A stretch of DNA of 64,000 nt from Vibrio sp. PID17_43 (GTDB lineage Bacteria > Pseudomonadota > Gammaproteobacteria > Enterobacterales > Vibrionaceae), in NCBI RefSeq assembly GCF_002608565.1, contig NZ_LIXM01000020.1, positions 32,562 to 96,561 of the forward strand. Reading direction: 5' to 3'. The notes under the pieces are model-generated. The model saw only the letters and a program-made list of their open reading frames with translations. It made no database searches and was not told where the DNA came from. A program made the translations under genes and the position numbers. Of the stretch, positions 40,001-48,449 are shown one piece after another; within the stretch, counting starts at the first letter, position 1, and each line of letters opens with the position of its first letter.

Positions 40001-41806
40001 ATGGCACAGCGAAATTGTATTCTACTGATTTTTTTCGCCTTCTATCTCTTTTTTGCACTCGTTGGTGGTCGCTGGGTGTGGTACAGCAGTTACCAATCTC
40101 TACTCGACAAACATCAAGCTCAACTCGAGCGGTTTTCCAACCATATACAGAACAAACTCGATAAATACGCCCATATTCCGCAACTGCTTTCCAAAGATGA
40201 ACCACTGATTGAAGCTCTGCTTAACCCAACCAACACTGCCCAGTTGGAAATCACTAACCGTTACCTTGAGTCCGTGAACCATGTCATTGAAGCCGCTGAT
40301 ACTTACCTTATTGATAAATGGGGGACGACTATCGCCGCGAGTAACTGGCGTAAAACACGTTCGTTTATTGGTCGAAACTTTGCATTTCGCCCCTACTTTA
40401 AACAAGCCATCATCGGCGAGAGCAGCCAATATTACGCCCTAGGTTCAACCTCTGGTAAGCGAGGCTATTACTACTCCTACCCTATCGCCTACGCTGGAGG
40501 GGTCATTGGGGTCATCGTGGTCAAAATGGATTTAGACAAAATTGAAGATAACTGGCAGCATCCAAAAAGTATTTTTGTTGCCAATGATCCATACGGGATT
40601 GTCTTTATGAGCAGTCGCAATGACTGGCTATTTAAAAGCTTACAGCCGCTCAACGATATCCAAAAAGCAGAACTGTGGGCTAATCGACAATATCTAGATA
40701 CTTCCGTTAAATCACTGAATTTTATCGGCAGCTTGGATGCCCCCCACTCAGAGGTAAAACAAGGTTACCCTTATAATAAAGGCACTCTGGTGGTCTCTTC
40801 GTTGTCTTTGCCTGAGCTTAAACTGACGATTCGCGTCCTGTCTCCCAAACAGAGCGTTGTTTGGTTAACGTTAGGCTATCTACTGATACTCACGCTTACC
40901 TTTACGATATTGTTCTTAATCGGGCAACTCGTTTATCACCGTCAACAGCGCCGTTTACATTTTGAGCGAATACAACAGAAAGCCAATCAACAGCTCGAGT
41001 ATCAAGTCATGGCTCGAACTGCTGAATTACAGGCCGAAATTGCACAGCGAACAGAAACAGAACAAACCTTGCGCATCACTCAAGATGAACTGGTTCAAGC
41101 CGCCAAACTCGCAGTATTGGGGCAAATGTCTGCGAGCATCAGTCATGAGTTAAATAACCCACTGGCGGCAATCCGTAGCTTTGCAGAAAACGGTAAGCGA
41201 TTCTTGCACCAAGAAAAGCTTGATCGGGTGAAAGACAATCTAACCCGAATCTCTGCCCTCACTGATAGAATGGCAAAGATCAGCCAACAATTGCGCTCCT
41301 TTGCCAAAAAAACCAGTGGTAACGAGCTCGTCCATACTCGCCTCTTTCCTGTTATCGCTTCTGCAAAAGAACTGATGAAGCCAGCATTCAAATCAGCACA
41401 AGTAACGTTAGAAACGGACGTGTTAGGACAAGATATCGATGTGTACATCAATACCATTCAACTCGAGCAAGTGTTGGTCAATTTGCTGACCAATGCGATA
41501 GAGGCACTCAAAGATCAAGAAGATAAACAAGTGCGATTGTCTGTGAAACGGGACAGCGAATTCGAGCGTGTTTGGATCCATATCGACGATAACGGCGCAG
41601 GGTTTGGCGATTTTACGCTTACTGAGTTGTGCGAACCTTTCTTAACCACCAAACAAAATGGTTTAGGTTTGGGGCTTTCTATCTCACAACAAATCTTGGC
41701 CGGTATGAACGGGAAATTAAGCGCACAGAATAGAGAACAAGGTGGGGCTCGATTCTCTCTTTGCTTACCTATTGTTTCACCACTCGCCGAACAACCAGAA
41801 GGATAA
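40001..41806 (+). CDS. dctB: C4-dicarboxylate sensor histidine kinase DctB-like
   Basis: A 601-residue membrane sensor kinase. One helix at about residues 7-24, a periplasmic double-PAS-like domain (about 30-280, with RNFAFRPYFKQA and GYYYSYPI typical of DctB), a second helix (about 288-311), a coiled linker, HisKA with phospho-acceptor H382 in SASISHELNNPLAA, and an HATPase domain with DDNGAGF and GLGLGLSI boxes. DctB senses succinate, fumarate or malate and phosphorylates DctD. The dctD ATG follows the stop by four bases. The dctPQM transporter on the opposite strand nearby supports the assignment. Confidence 0.9.
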   Translation: MAQRNCILLIFFAFYLFFALVGGRWVWYSSYQSLLDKHQAQLERFSNHIQNKLDKYAHIPQLLSKDEPLIEALLNPTNTAQLEITNRYLESVNHVIEAADTYLIDKWGTTIAASNWRKTRSFIGRNFAFRPYFKQAIIGESSQYYALGSTSGKRGYYYSYPIAYAGGVIGVIVVKMDLDKIEDNWQHPKSIFVANDPYGIVFMSSRNDWLFKSLQPLNDIQKAELWANRQYLDTSVKSLNFIGSLDAPHSEVKQGYPYNKGTLVVSSLSLPELKLTIRVLSPKQSVVWLTLGYLLILTLTFTILFLIGQLVYHRQQRRLHFERIQQKANQQLEYQVMARTAELQAEIAQRTETEQTLRITQDELVQAAKLAVLGQMSASISHELNNPLAAIRSFAENGKRFLHQEKLDRVKDNLTRISALTDRMAKISQQLRSFAKKTSGNELVHTRLFPVIASAKELMKPAFKSAQVTLETDVLGQDIDVYINTIQLEQVLVNLLTNAIEALKDQEDKQVRLSVKRDSEFERVWIHIDDNGAGFGDFTLTELCEPFLTTKQNGLGLGLSISQQILAGMNGKLSAQNREQGGARFSLCLPIVSPLAEQPEG

Positions 41807-41810
41807 GACC

Positions 41811-43148
41811 ATGTGCCAGGTGTTTTTTATCGATGACGAAGTTGATCTCAGGCTAGCCATTGAGCAAACCTTCGAACTGGCCGACATCGAAGCCAAATTT
41901 TTTCCGGATGCAGAGTCCGCTTTAATTGCCATACAACAAGACGAAGAAGTTGGCGTAGTGGTCACTGACATTTGCTTGCCGGGTATTTCTGGCATGGATT
42001 TGCTTACTACGCTGACCCAACGTGATGTGAATCTACCAGTGATCATGATTACTGGACATGGTGATATTACCATGGCGGTTCACGCACTCCATCAAGGCGC
42101 ATACGACTTTATCGAGAAGCCCTTTGCGCCGGAGCACTTAGTTGAAACCGTTAAACGTGCCATTGAGAAACGCCAGTTAACCAATGAAAACGAAAAACTA
42201 CGTCAATCCCTGAAAGCCAGTCAAACCCTTGGTCCGCGTATTATTGGAGAAACCACAAGTATCCAGATGCTACGTGATACCATCACTCACATTGCTGACA
42301 CAGATGCGGATATTTTGTTGTTTGGCGAAACAGGGACAGGTAAGGAACTGATTGCCCGCTCCCTACACGAACAAAGCTCTCGTCGTAACCAAAACTTTGT
42401 CGCGGTGAACTGTGGTGCCGTACCTGAAAATCTCATCGAGAGCGAACTTTATGGTCACGAAAAAGGCGCATTTACCGGAGCAGATCGTCGCCGAATAGGC
42501 AAGTTTGAATTTGCTCAAGGTGGCACCCTGTTTTTGGACGAAATCGAGTCAATGCCGATTCAGGCGCAAATTCGATTACTTAGAGTGTTGCAAGAGCGAG
42601 TGATTGAGCGCGTTGGTTCGAATGAACTGTTACCGCTCGATATTCGTGTTATCGCAGCCACCAAAGTTGACCTAAGACAAGCGGCTGAAGAAGGCACATT
42701 TCGTCAAGACCTTTACTATCGTCTAAACGTCGTGACCTTAGACTTACCCCCACTACAGGAGCGCAAAGAAGACATCCCCGCACTGTTCCACCATTTTCTG
42801 TTGGTTGCTGCTTCACGCTACGGCAAAACCTCCCCTAGCCTCTCTTCTCAAGATCTCGCACAGCTTATGGCTCATGATTGGCCGGGCAATGTACGTGAAC
42901 TTCGTAATGCTGCCGAGCGTTTTGTTTTATTAGGTAAGCTGATGCAACTCGGTCAAACTACACCCACTGAAAGCACAGCCCTAAGCCTCGCGGAGCAAGT
43001 CGCTGAGTTTGAGAAAGCGGCCATCGAAAGTGCATTACTGGAAAACAGCGGCAGCATCAAGCAGACCATGGAGCAATTGAATGTCCCTCGAAAAACTCTC
43101 TATGACAAAATGCAACGCTATCAACTAGATAAGGGCCTGTATAAATAA
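41811..43148 (+). CDS. dctD: Sigma-54-dependent response regulator DctD-like
   Basis: An NtrC-family activator of 445 residues. The receiver domain carries the acidic pair D8/D9 and phospho-acceptor D53 (VVTDICLPG); the AAA+ domain has Walker A GETGTGKE (171-178), the sigma-54 contact loop GAFTGA (218-223) and Walker B GGTLFLDEIE; the C-terminus is a Fis-type helix-turn-helix (SIKQTMEQLNVPRKTLYDKM). I use the ATG at 41811, four bases after dctB; the longer frame would overlap dctB and lacks a ribosome site. A sigma-54-like promoter before dctP is its likely target. Confidence 0.92.
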   Translation: MCQVFFIDDEVDLRLAIEQTFELADIEAKFFPDAESALIAIQQDEEVGVVVTDICLPGISGMDLLTTLTQRDVNLPVIMITGHGDITMAVHALHQGAYDFIEKPFAPEHLVETVKRAIEKRQLTNENEKLRQSLKASQTLGPRIIGETTSIQMLRDTITHIADTDADILLFGETGTGKELIARSLHEQSSRRNQNFVAVNCGAVPENLIESELYGHEKGAFTGADRRRIGKFEFAQGGTLFLDEIESMPIQAQIRLLRVLQERVIERVGSNELLPLDIRVIAATKVDLRQAAEEGTFRQDLYYRLNVVTLDLPPLQERKEDIPALFHHFLLVAASRYGKTSPSLSSQDLAQLMAHDWPGNVRELRNAAERFVLLGKLMQLGQTTPTESTALSLAEQVAEFEKAAIESALLENSGSIKQTMEQLNVPRKTLYDKMQRYQLDKGLYK

Positions 43149-43224
43149 AATGCACCACGTCATTTGTGGTTATCTTTAGCTTGAGCCATACTTTTGCCAA
43201 ATAAGCAGGCGAGGTCATATTGGT

Positions 43225-43407
43225 ATGGGTGAAAAAACTAAGATACCTATCATTACTGATACTGTGATGGTCGATGGGCACTATCAAGAAGAGCGACGTT
43301 CAAGAGAAGATCGACGTAAAATCCGAAAAAAGTGGACGGGGTATGAGCGAAGGGTAGCCGCTGATCCACGATTACAGGCTCGCAAGTCAATTTACGAAGA
43401 GGTGTGA
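43225..43407 (+). CDS. Small Arg/Glu-rich protein of unknown function (60 aa)
   Basis: A 60-residue, strongly charged, soluble protein with the central stretch EERRSREDRRKIRKKW and YERRVAADPR; such ERR/DRR repeats occur in several small uncharacterised Vibrio proteins. GAGGT lies nine bases before the ATG. The stop codon lies inside the left arm of the terminator hairpin that follows. It is on the same strand as dctBD but separated by 76 bases; a role in dicarboxylate control is not suggested by anything visible. Confidence 0.55.
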   Translation: MGEKTKIPIITDTVMVDGHYQEERRSREDRRKIRKKWTGYERRVAADPRLQARKSIYEEV

Positions 43408-43426
43408 AGATTCACACCTCTTGTAT
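43399..43426. terminator. Terminator between the small ORF and dctM
   Basis: A perfect 10-bp GAGGTGTGAA/TTCACACCTC stem with a 2-base centre, between convergent genes; it can serve both directions. Confidence 0.75.
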
Positions 43427-43444
43427 TTTGGAGAAAAGTTGCTG

Positions 43445-44806
43445 TTACTTAGTGATGATTTCTGGCCCCATTAAGGTGGTTGGCAACCACGTTGATACCC
43501 AAGGTACGTACGTCACTATGATTAAGAAGAGGAACATTACCCCTACCCATGGCAGCGCCGCTTTCACTACCTGCATCATCGACATCTTCGCCACCCCGGC
43601 AGTCACAAATAAGTTGAGTCCGACGGGTGGGGTTATCATGCCAATCTCCATGTTCACTACCATCATGATACCGAGGTGAATTGGGTCGATGCCCAAAGCA
43701 ATCGCAATCGGGAACACCAAAGGCGCTACGATAATCAGCAGGCCAGATGGCTCCATAAACTGGCCACCAATCAGTAACAAAACGTTGACCACAATTAGGA
43801 AAGTAATCGGACCAAGACCCGCTGAAAGCATCGACTCCGTGATCATTTGCGGAATGCGTTCTTCAGTCAGTACGTGTTTCAAAATCAACGCGTTGGCAAT
43901 GATGAACAGCAGCATGATAGTCAACTTGCCCGCTTCGTATAACGTGTGTTTGGTGTCTTTATGAACGAAGGTTTGGAAGATTTTAACCAGCGCGGGTTTG
44001 GTATTTTTCTTATCAGCAAATGGCCCCATGTCTTTGTAGACAAAGTTAGCGATAAAGAACGAGTATACCGCCGCAACGGCAGCAGCTTCCGTCGGAGTAA
44101 AAATACCACCGTAGATACCGCCAAGAATGATCACCACCAGCAATAAGCCCCAGCTCGCGTCTTTAGCGGCATCGAAAGTTTCTTGCCAACCGACAAACGG
44201 TTGCTTAGGCAGATTCTTAATACGCGCTGCGATGTAGATGGCAATCATCAGCATCACTCCTGCCAGTAGCCCAGGAATCACGCCTCCTAAAAACATCCGT
44301 CCTACCGATACGTCAGTTGCTGCTGCGTAAACCACCATGACAATAGAAGGGGGGATCAAAATACCCAACGTCCCCGCATTACAAATCACGCCTGCCGCAA
44401 ACTCTTTGGAATAACCGTTTTTGATCATCCCTGCGATAACGATACTACCGATTGCCACCACCGTTGCCGGAGACGAACCTGACAGCGCAGCGAACATCAT
44501 ACACGCCACCACCGATGCCATCGCCAGACCGCCACGGAACCAACCAACAATAGCGATGGCGAAACGGATGATGCGCTTCGCAACACCACCAGTAGACATG
44601 AAGCTTGAAGCCAAAATAAAGAAAGGGATCGCTAACAGCGTGTAGTGACCCGCAAAGGCATTAAACAACGTTTGGGCCACCGAAGCCAAAGAGGCGTCCG
44701 AGTGCATCAACAGGAAAAGAATACTGGCAAGGCCCAGCGAGACGGCAATTGGTACACCAATCAGCATGAAGCCAATAACCATCAAGAATAACAACAGAAT
44801 ATCCAT
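43445..44806 (-). CDS. dctM: TRAP transporter large permease DctM
   Basis: A 453-residue protein of the DctM/IT superfamily with about twelve or more membrane helices, the sodium-coupled translocation subunit of a tripartite ATP-independent periplasmic transporter. Conserved blocks are FMLIGVPIAVSLGLASI, SGSSPATVVAIGSI, GTLGILIPPSIVMVVYA, and ITPPVGLNLFV near the C-terminus. The dctQ stop lies three bases before its ATG, so the two are tightly coupled. Confidence 0.95.
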   Translation of the reverse strand: MDILLLFLMVIGFMLIGVPIAVSLGLASILFLLMHSDASLASVAQTLFNAFAGHYTLLAIPFFILASSFMSTGGVAKRIIRFAIAIVGWFRGGLAMASVVACMMFAALSGSSPATVVAIGSIVIAGMIKNGYSKEFAAGVICNAGTLGILIPPSIVMVVYAAATDVSVGRMFLGGVIPGLLAGVMLMIAIYIAARIKNLPKQPFVGWQETFDAAKDASWGLLLVVIILGGIYGGIFTPTEAAAVAAVYSFFIANFVYKDMGPFADKKNTKPALVKIFQTFVHKDTKHTLYEAGKLTIMLLFIIANALILKHVLTEERIPQMITESMLSAGLGPITFLIVVNVLLLIGGQFMEPSGLLIIVAPLVFPIAIALGIDPIHLGIMMVVNMEIGMITPPVGLNLFVTAGVAKMSMMQVVKAALPWVGVMFLFLIIVTYVPWVSTWLPTTLMGPEIITK

Positions 44807-44809
44807 GAT

Positions 44810-45484
44810 TTATTGCTCCTTACTGTTGGATTTTGAAGACGAACCGCTTGGCATCGGATCGGCGGCTTCGCTAAGTGCTTCTTTCAGCGTTTCCAGCTCT
44901 TCTTCCGCTTCATGGCCAGCAATCAAACGGTCGAGTTTGCCCGTGGCGATTTGCCAAGTAATTTGCACAAAACGGAACGTTAGTAGCGCCATGCCAAGTG
45001 GCAGCGCAAAATAAGGGATAAAGCGTGGCAGTTTCTCATAGCGTTCGCCTTCATTGAGCCAATCTGCTAAGAACTGAAACATCTCTGGCATTGGAATATC
45101 GTCGGTTTCATACCATGCGCGTTCTGTTGCAAACGGATACCAATAGTTCCAAGAACCAATCAGAAGTAGAACGGAAAACGCCAAACAGCAAGCAGCGGCT
45201 AGAAGCGCAAAAATCTTACGTTTACGCTCCGACACCATATTGATGATCACATCAACACCAATATGAAAATGTTTTTTCACACCGTAAGATGCCCCCACCA
45301 ACACCATCCACGCAAACATGAATACGGTAAGTTCTAACGCCCATAGAATATTGTCGTTGAAGACATAACGAAAAATTACATTGGCAAAAGTGAGCAGCGT
45401 CATCGCACCAAGAAAGAAAGCAATCAGCGTTTCTTCAATGGCATCCGTGATTCGCCCTGCCTTGGCAAAAAAAGTCTGTTCCAT
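44810..45484 (-). CDS. dctQ: TRAP transporter small permease DctQ
   Basis: A 224-residue four-helix membrane protein, the small subunit pairing with DctM. Family features are FLGAMTLLTFANVIFRYVFN, the ELTVFMFAWMVLVGASYGVKKHFH block, and a final helix near FVQITWQIATGKL. It has an unusually long insert (WYPFATERAWYETDDIPMPEMF and on) typical of dicarboxylate-type DctQ, and a charged C-terminal tail. It lies between dctP and dctM. Confidence 0.93.
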   Translation of the reverse strand: MEQTFFAKAGRITDAIEETLIAFFLGAMTLLTFANVIFRYVFNDNILWALELTVFMFAWMVLVGASYGVKKHFHIGVDVIINMVSERKRKIFALLAAACCLAFSVLLLIGSWNYWYPFATERAWYETDDIPMPEMFQFLADWLNEGERYEKLPRFIPYFALPLGMALLTFRFVQITWQIATGKLDRLIAGHEAEEELETLKEALSEAADPMPSGSSSKSNSKEQ

Positions 45485-45513
45485 AATTACATCACATCAT
45501 TATTGGGAAAGAA

Positions 45514-45547
45514 TGGCCCTCTCCCATCTCGAAGTACGTGAGGGCCA
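45514..45547 (-). promoter_or_regulatory. Hairpin between dctP and dctQ
   Basis: TGGCCCTC pairs with GAGGGCCA around an 18-base loop, just after the dctP stop. Hairpins at this position in transporter operons commonly protect the upstream binding-protein message, giving more DctP than permease; that effect here is inference. Confidence 0.6.
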
Positions 45548-45556
45548 ATAATGTTG

Positions 45557-46555
45557 TTACTGTTGGTTAGATGCTAAAGCGGCATCAATAAGATCCGTAC
45601 CAATGTCTTTCTCAAACTTCTTCCATACCGGTTGAAGGGCCGTCACCCACTCTTGGCGTTGCTCAGGTGTCAGAGTACGAACCACACCCCCCGCTTCAAT
45701 GATGTTGTTCTTATTAGCAAGGTTAACTTCGGTCGATTCCGCATTACGTTGCGCGGTGACTTCTTGAATGATGGTATTGAGTTGCTCACGTTGATCGTCT
45801 GGTAGTTTTTTCCAGAAATCGTTCGATGTTACGACTAGATAATCGAGAATGCCGTGGTTAGTTTCTGTAATGCCGTCTTGCACTTCGAAGAACTTCTTAC
45901 CGTAGATGTTTGACCAAGTGTTCTCCTGACCATCGATAACCTTGGTTTGCAAGCCGCCATACACTTCTTTAAACGACATTTTTTGTGGGTTTGCGCCAAG
46001 CTGCTCGAACTGGGCAACCAAAACGTCCGATGCTTGCACGCGGAACTTCAAGCCTTCTGCGTCACTTGGCAACATCAACGGTTTGTTTGCTGACATCTGC
46101 TTCATGCCGTTATGCCAGAACGCCAAGCCCTGCAATCCACGACGTTTCATCGCGTTCTTTAGCTTTTCACCTGATTCTGAGTTTTGGAAACGGTCGACCG
46201 CTGCCACATCTTCAAACAGGAATGGAAGGTCAAAGATGCGGTACTTCTTGGTGAATTTCTCAAACTTAGAAAGAGAAGGGGCAGCGAGTTGAACATCCCC
46301 ATTAAGCAGCGCTTCCAGCACTTTGTTGTCATCGTAAAGGGTCGAGTTTGGAAAAACCTGCATACAAACTTTGCCGTTCATCTCTTCGTTAACACGTTTT
46401 TCCAGTAGCGAAGCAGCAATGCCTTTCGGGTGTTTGTCGGTGTTGGTTACATGACTGAACTTAATCACGGTTTCACCCGGATCACAGTTTGCAGCAGCGT
46501 TAAAACTGGTGACAGCAAGAGCGGATACAGACAAAAGGGTTAGAGGCTTAAACAT
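45557..46555 (-). CDS. dctP: TRAP transporter substrate-binding protein DctP
   Basis: A 332-residue periplasmic binding protein of the DctP family that captures C4-dicarboxylates for DctQM. The signal peptide is MFKPLTLLSVSALAVTSFNAAA. Family blocks include IKFSHVTNTDKHPKG, the arginine-bearing LKFRVQASDVLVAQ that clamps the substrate carboxylate, and VIDGQENTWSNIYGKKFFEVQ. The ATG at 46555 with AAGGAG upstream keeps the signal peptide at the N-terminus. It is the first gene of dctPQM, downstream of a sigma-54-like promoter. Confidence 0.95.
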   Translation of the reverse strand: MFKPLTLLSVSALAVTSFNAAANCDPGETVIKFSHVTNTDKHPKGIAASLLEKRVNEEMNGKVCMQVFPNSTLYDDNKVLEALLNGDVQLAAPSLSKFEKFTKKYRIFDLPFLFEDVAAVDRFQNSESGEKLKNAMKRRGLQGLAFWHNGMKQMSANKPLMLPSDAEGLKFRVQASDVLVAQFEQLGANPQKMSFKEVYGGLQTKVIDGQENTWSNIYGKKFFEVQDGITETNHGILDYLVVTSNDFWKKLPDDQREQLNTIIQEVTAQRNAESTEVNLANKNNIIEAGGVVRTLTPEQRQEWVTALQPVWKKFEKDIGTDLIDAALASNQQ

Positions 46556-46642
46556 TATTATTCTCCTTGTTGAATCACATCCCATCCTTTCCATGAGTAC
46601 CTAAATGGGTAGAGGGTGATGGGTACGGATGTATGACAAGGA

Positions 46643-46658
46643 GCAAGTAACAGACCAA
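46643..46658 (-). promoter_or_regulatory. Sigma-54-type promoter of dctPQM
   Basis: On the minus strand TTGG, then eight bases, then TTGCT gives the diagnostic GG-N10-GC spacing; the -12 part matches well and the -24 part has one departure (TGGT for TGGC). It lies about 90 bases before the dctP ATG and fits control by the NtrC-type DctD encoded next door. Confidence 0.72.
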
Positions 46659-46720
46659 TTCATTTAAATCATAAATATCATGAACTTATATTCATAGAGA
46701 TAAAGAATGGGAATTCAGAG

Positions 46721-46770
46721 GGGTAAAACCCACCCATACAAACCTGAGTGATGGGTGGAAAATGACCCAT
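46721..46770. promoter_or_regulatory. Candidate DctD enhancer sites
   Basis: Two palindromes lie 60-110 bases upstream of the sigma-54 promoter: GGGTAAAACCC (46721-46731) and ATGGGT-N8-ACCCAT (46751-46770). Paired dyads at this distance are typical of activator sites for sigma-54 promoters. The right one touches the selO stop and could instead be part of its 3' end. Confidence 0.5.
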
Positions 46771-48240
46771 TTAAGAAGAGCAGCTGATTTCCATTTTCTT
46801 GCCCCATTCTGGTGGCAACTTGGCGTAATCATCAAACTCTGGGTGTTCATCGAAAGGGTGCTTTAAAATCTCCGCGAGGCGATTTATTTCGGTGAAGTCC
46901 CCAATTTCTGCTTTGTCGATAGCCAACTGAGCCAAGTAGTTACGCAGAATGTATTTCGGATTGACCCGACGCATTCGCTCACAGCGCTGCTCACTTGTTA
47001 CCACTTCACCTTGCTGATCCACTTCCAACTCACAACGTGCAAGGTACAAATCTACCCATGCGCTCGCCGCATCTCGATCAATACATAAATCGACCACCGC
47101 TTGGGGCGCTTGGGTATCAAGATAAGAAAGCTCGCGGAAAAAACGAGTGTAGTCGGTCTTGTTTTGATTTAAGAGTTCAAACATCGCCTCAAACAAACGT
47201 CCATCTTCATCCACCTTGGTATGAAGCCCAAGTTTGGCGCGCATCAGTTCGCTGAACTTCTGACTTAAACGAACTTCAAATTGCCCCAATGCGGCTTCTA
47301 GATCTTCTCGCTCCACTAGCGGAGATAACGCATGCGCCAATGCGGACAGATTCCAAAGTGCAACTCTCGGCTGTTGATCAAATGCGTAACGTCCTTGGTA
47401 ATCTGAATGGTTACAAATGTAGTTTGGATCGTAATCGTCAAGGAAACCAAACGGACCATAATCAAAGGTTTGCCCGAGAATCGACATGTTATCGGTATTC
47501 ATGACGCCATGAGCAAAACCGTAGGCTTGCCAAAACGCAATCATTACAGCGGTTTTATCCACGATAGCCTCAAACATCGCTGCATACGGCTTTTCGGTTT
47601 GAACGCACTCTGGGAAATACCACTCAATGACTTTGTCAGCCAACAGTTTTTGCTCGGCCAATTGATTGGTATAGAAAAAATGCTCGAAATGACCAAAGCG
47701 GATATGCGTTTCTGCTATGCGGATCAACAGAGCGCCGTATTCCATCTTCTCACGATAAACCGGCGTGTTACTGTCCATCATACCGAGCGCTCTGGTGGTC
47801 GGAATACTCAAACCCGCCATGGCCTCGCTACACAAATATTCACGAATAGTAGAGCGTAGCACCGCCCGACCATCACCCATGCGGGAATACGGCGTCAGCC
47901 CTGCCCCTTTTAAATGAATATCAAACCAAGTGCCATCTTGGTGCTGAATTTCAGCCAAAAGCAAACCGCGCCCATCGCCCAAATCTGGGTTGTAAACGCC
48001 AAATTGATGGCCTGCATATTTCATGGCTAGCGGAGCAAAAGATCCAAATTCTCTTTGCCCGGCAAACACATTCAACAATTCATCATCGGCTTGTCTTGGC
48101 AAACCAAACTGCAAAGCCAAATCACGATTCCAAACGACCCAACGCGGATTGTCTAAAGGCTGTGGCGCAACGCGAGTAAAAAATGCAGACGGCAGCTCAC
48201 TGAAGCGATGGGTGAAATTGACCCCTTCCCAGATGGACAT
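46771..48240 (-). CDS. selO: Protein adenylyltransferase SelO
   Basis: SelO (YdiU, UPF0061) is a pseudokinase-fold enzyme that transfers AMP from ATP to protein hydroxyls and is linked to redox stress. The 489-residue length matches bacterial SelO. Visible blocks are [24 protein letters not shown] near residues 75-95, [21 protein letters not shown], and [22 protein letters not shown], which holds the catalytic Asn/Asp. Many family members end in a selenocysteine or cysteine motif; this one ends EISCSS, keeping a C-terminal Cys. It is monocistronic. Confidence 0.95.
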   Translation of the reverse strand: MSIWEGVNFTHRFSELPSAFFTRVAPQPLDNPRWVVWNRDLALQFGLPRQADDELLNVFAGQREFGSFAPLAMKYAGHQFGVYNPDLGDGRGLLLAEIQHQDGTWFDIHLKGAGLTPYSRMGDGRAVLRSTIREYLCSEAMAGLSIPTTRALGMMDSNTPVYREKMEYGALLIRIAETHIRFGHFEHFFYTNQLAEQKLLADKVIEWYFPECVQTEKPYAAMFEAIVDKTAVMIAFWQAYGFAHGVMNTDNMSILGQTFDYGPFGFLDDYDPNYICNHSDYQGRYAFDQQPRVALWNLSALAHALSPLVEREDLEAALGQFEVRLSQKFSELMRAKLGLHTKVDEDGRLFEAMFELLNQNKTDYTRFFRELSYLDTQAPQAVVDLCIDRDAASAWVDLYLARCELEVDQQGEVVTSEQRCERMRRVNPKYILRNYLAQLAIDKAEIGDFTEINRLAEILKHPFDEHPEFDDYAKLPPEWGKKMEISCSS

Positions 48241-48374
48241 AATGATTCCTTAAGCACAACTTCCTGTTTATGAGTATACGCCGTGTATAACGCCACTTTC
48301 AGCCATGAATTGTTCATGGGTATTGCGTATTTTTTGCATAGAAGTAGATAAGAAACGTAATGATAAATAATGAC

Positions 48375-48417
48375 AATGCGAGTTTCTCTACTCTTTACGC
48401 GTAGAGAAACTCGCATT
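48375..48417. terminator. Long hairpin between selO and ktrB
   Basis: A perfect 17-bp stem (48375-48391 with 48401-48417) and a 9-base loop lie 33 bases beyond the ktrB stop. No clear T run follows on either strand, so it may block RNA decay or act as a factor-assisted stop rather than a classic terminator. Confidence 0.6.
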
Positions 48418-48449
48418 ACTAATAAAAGATCATTGTGTTGTTAAAAAGA

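Noticed and set aside
46751..46770. ATGGGT-N8-ACCCAT as a selO terminator
   Set aside because: No T run follows on the minus strand; the enhancer explanation fits its distance from the sigma-54 promoter better, though not conclusively.
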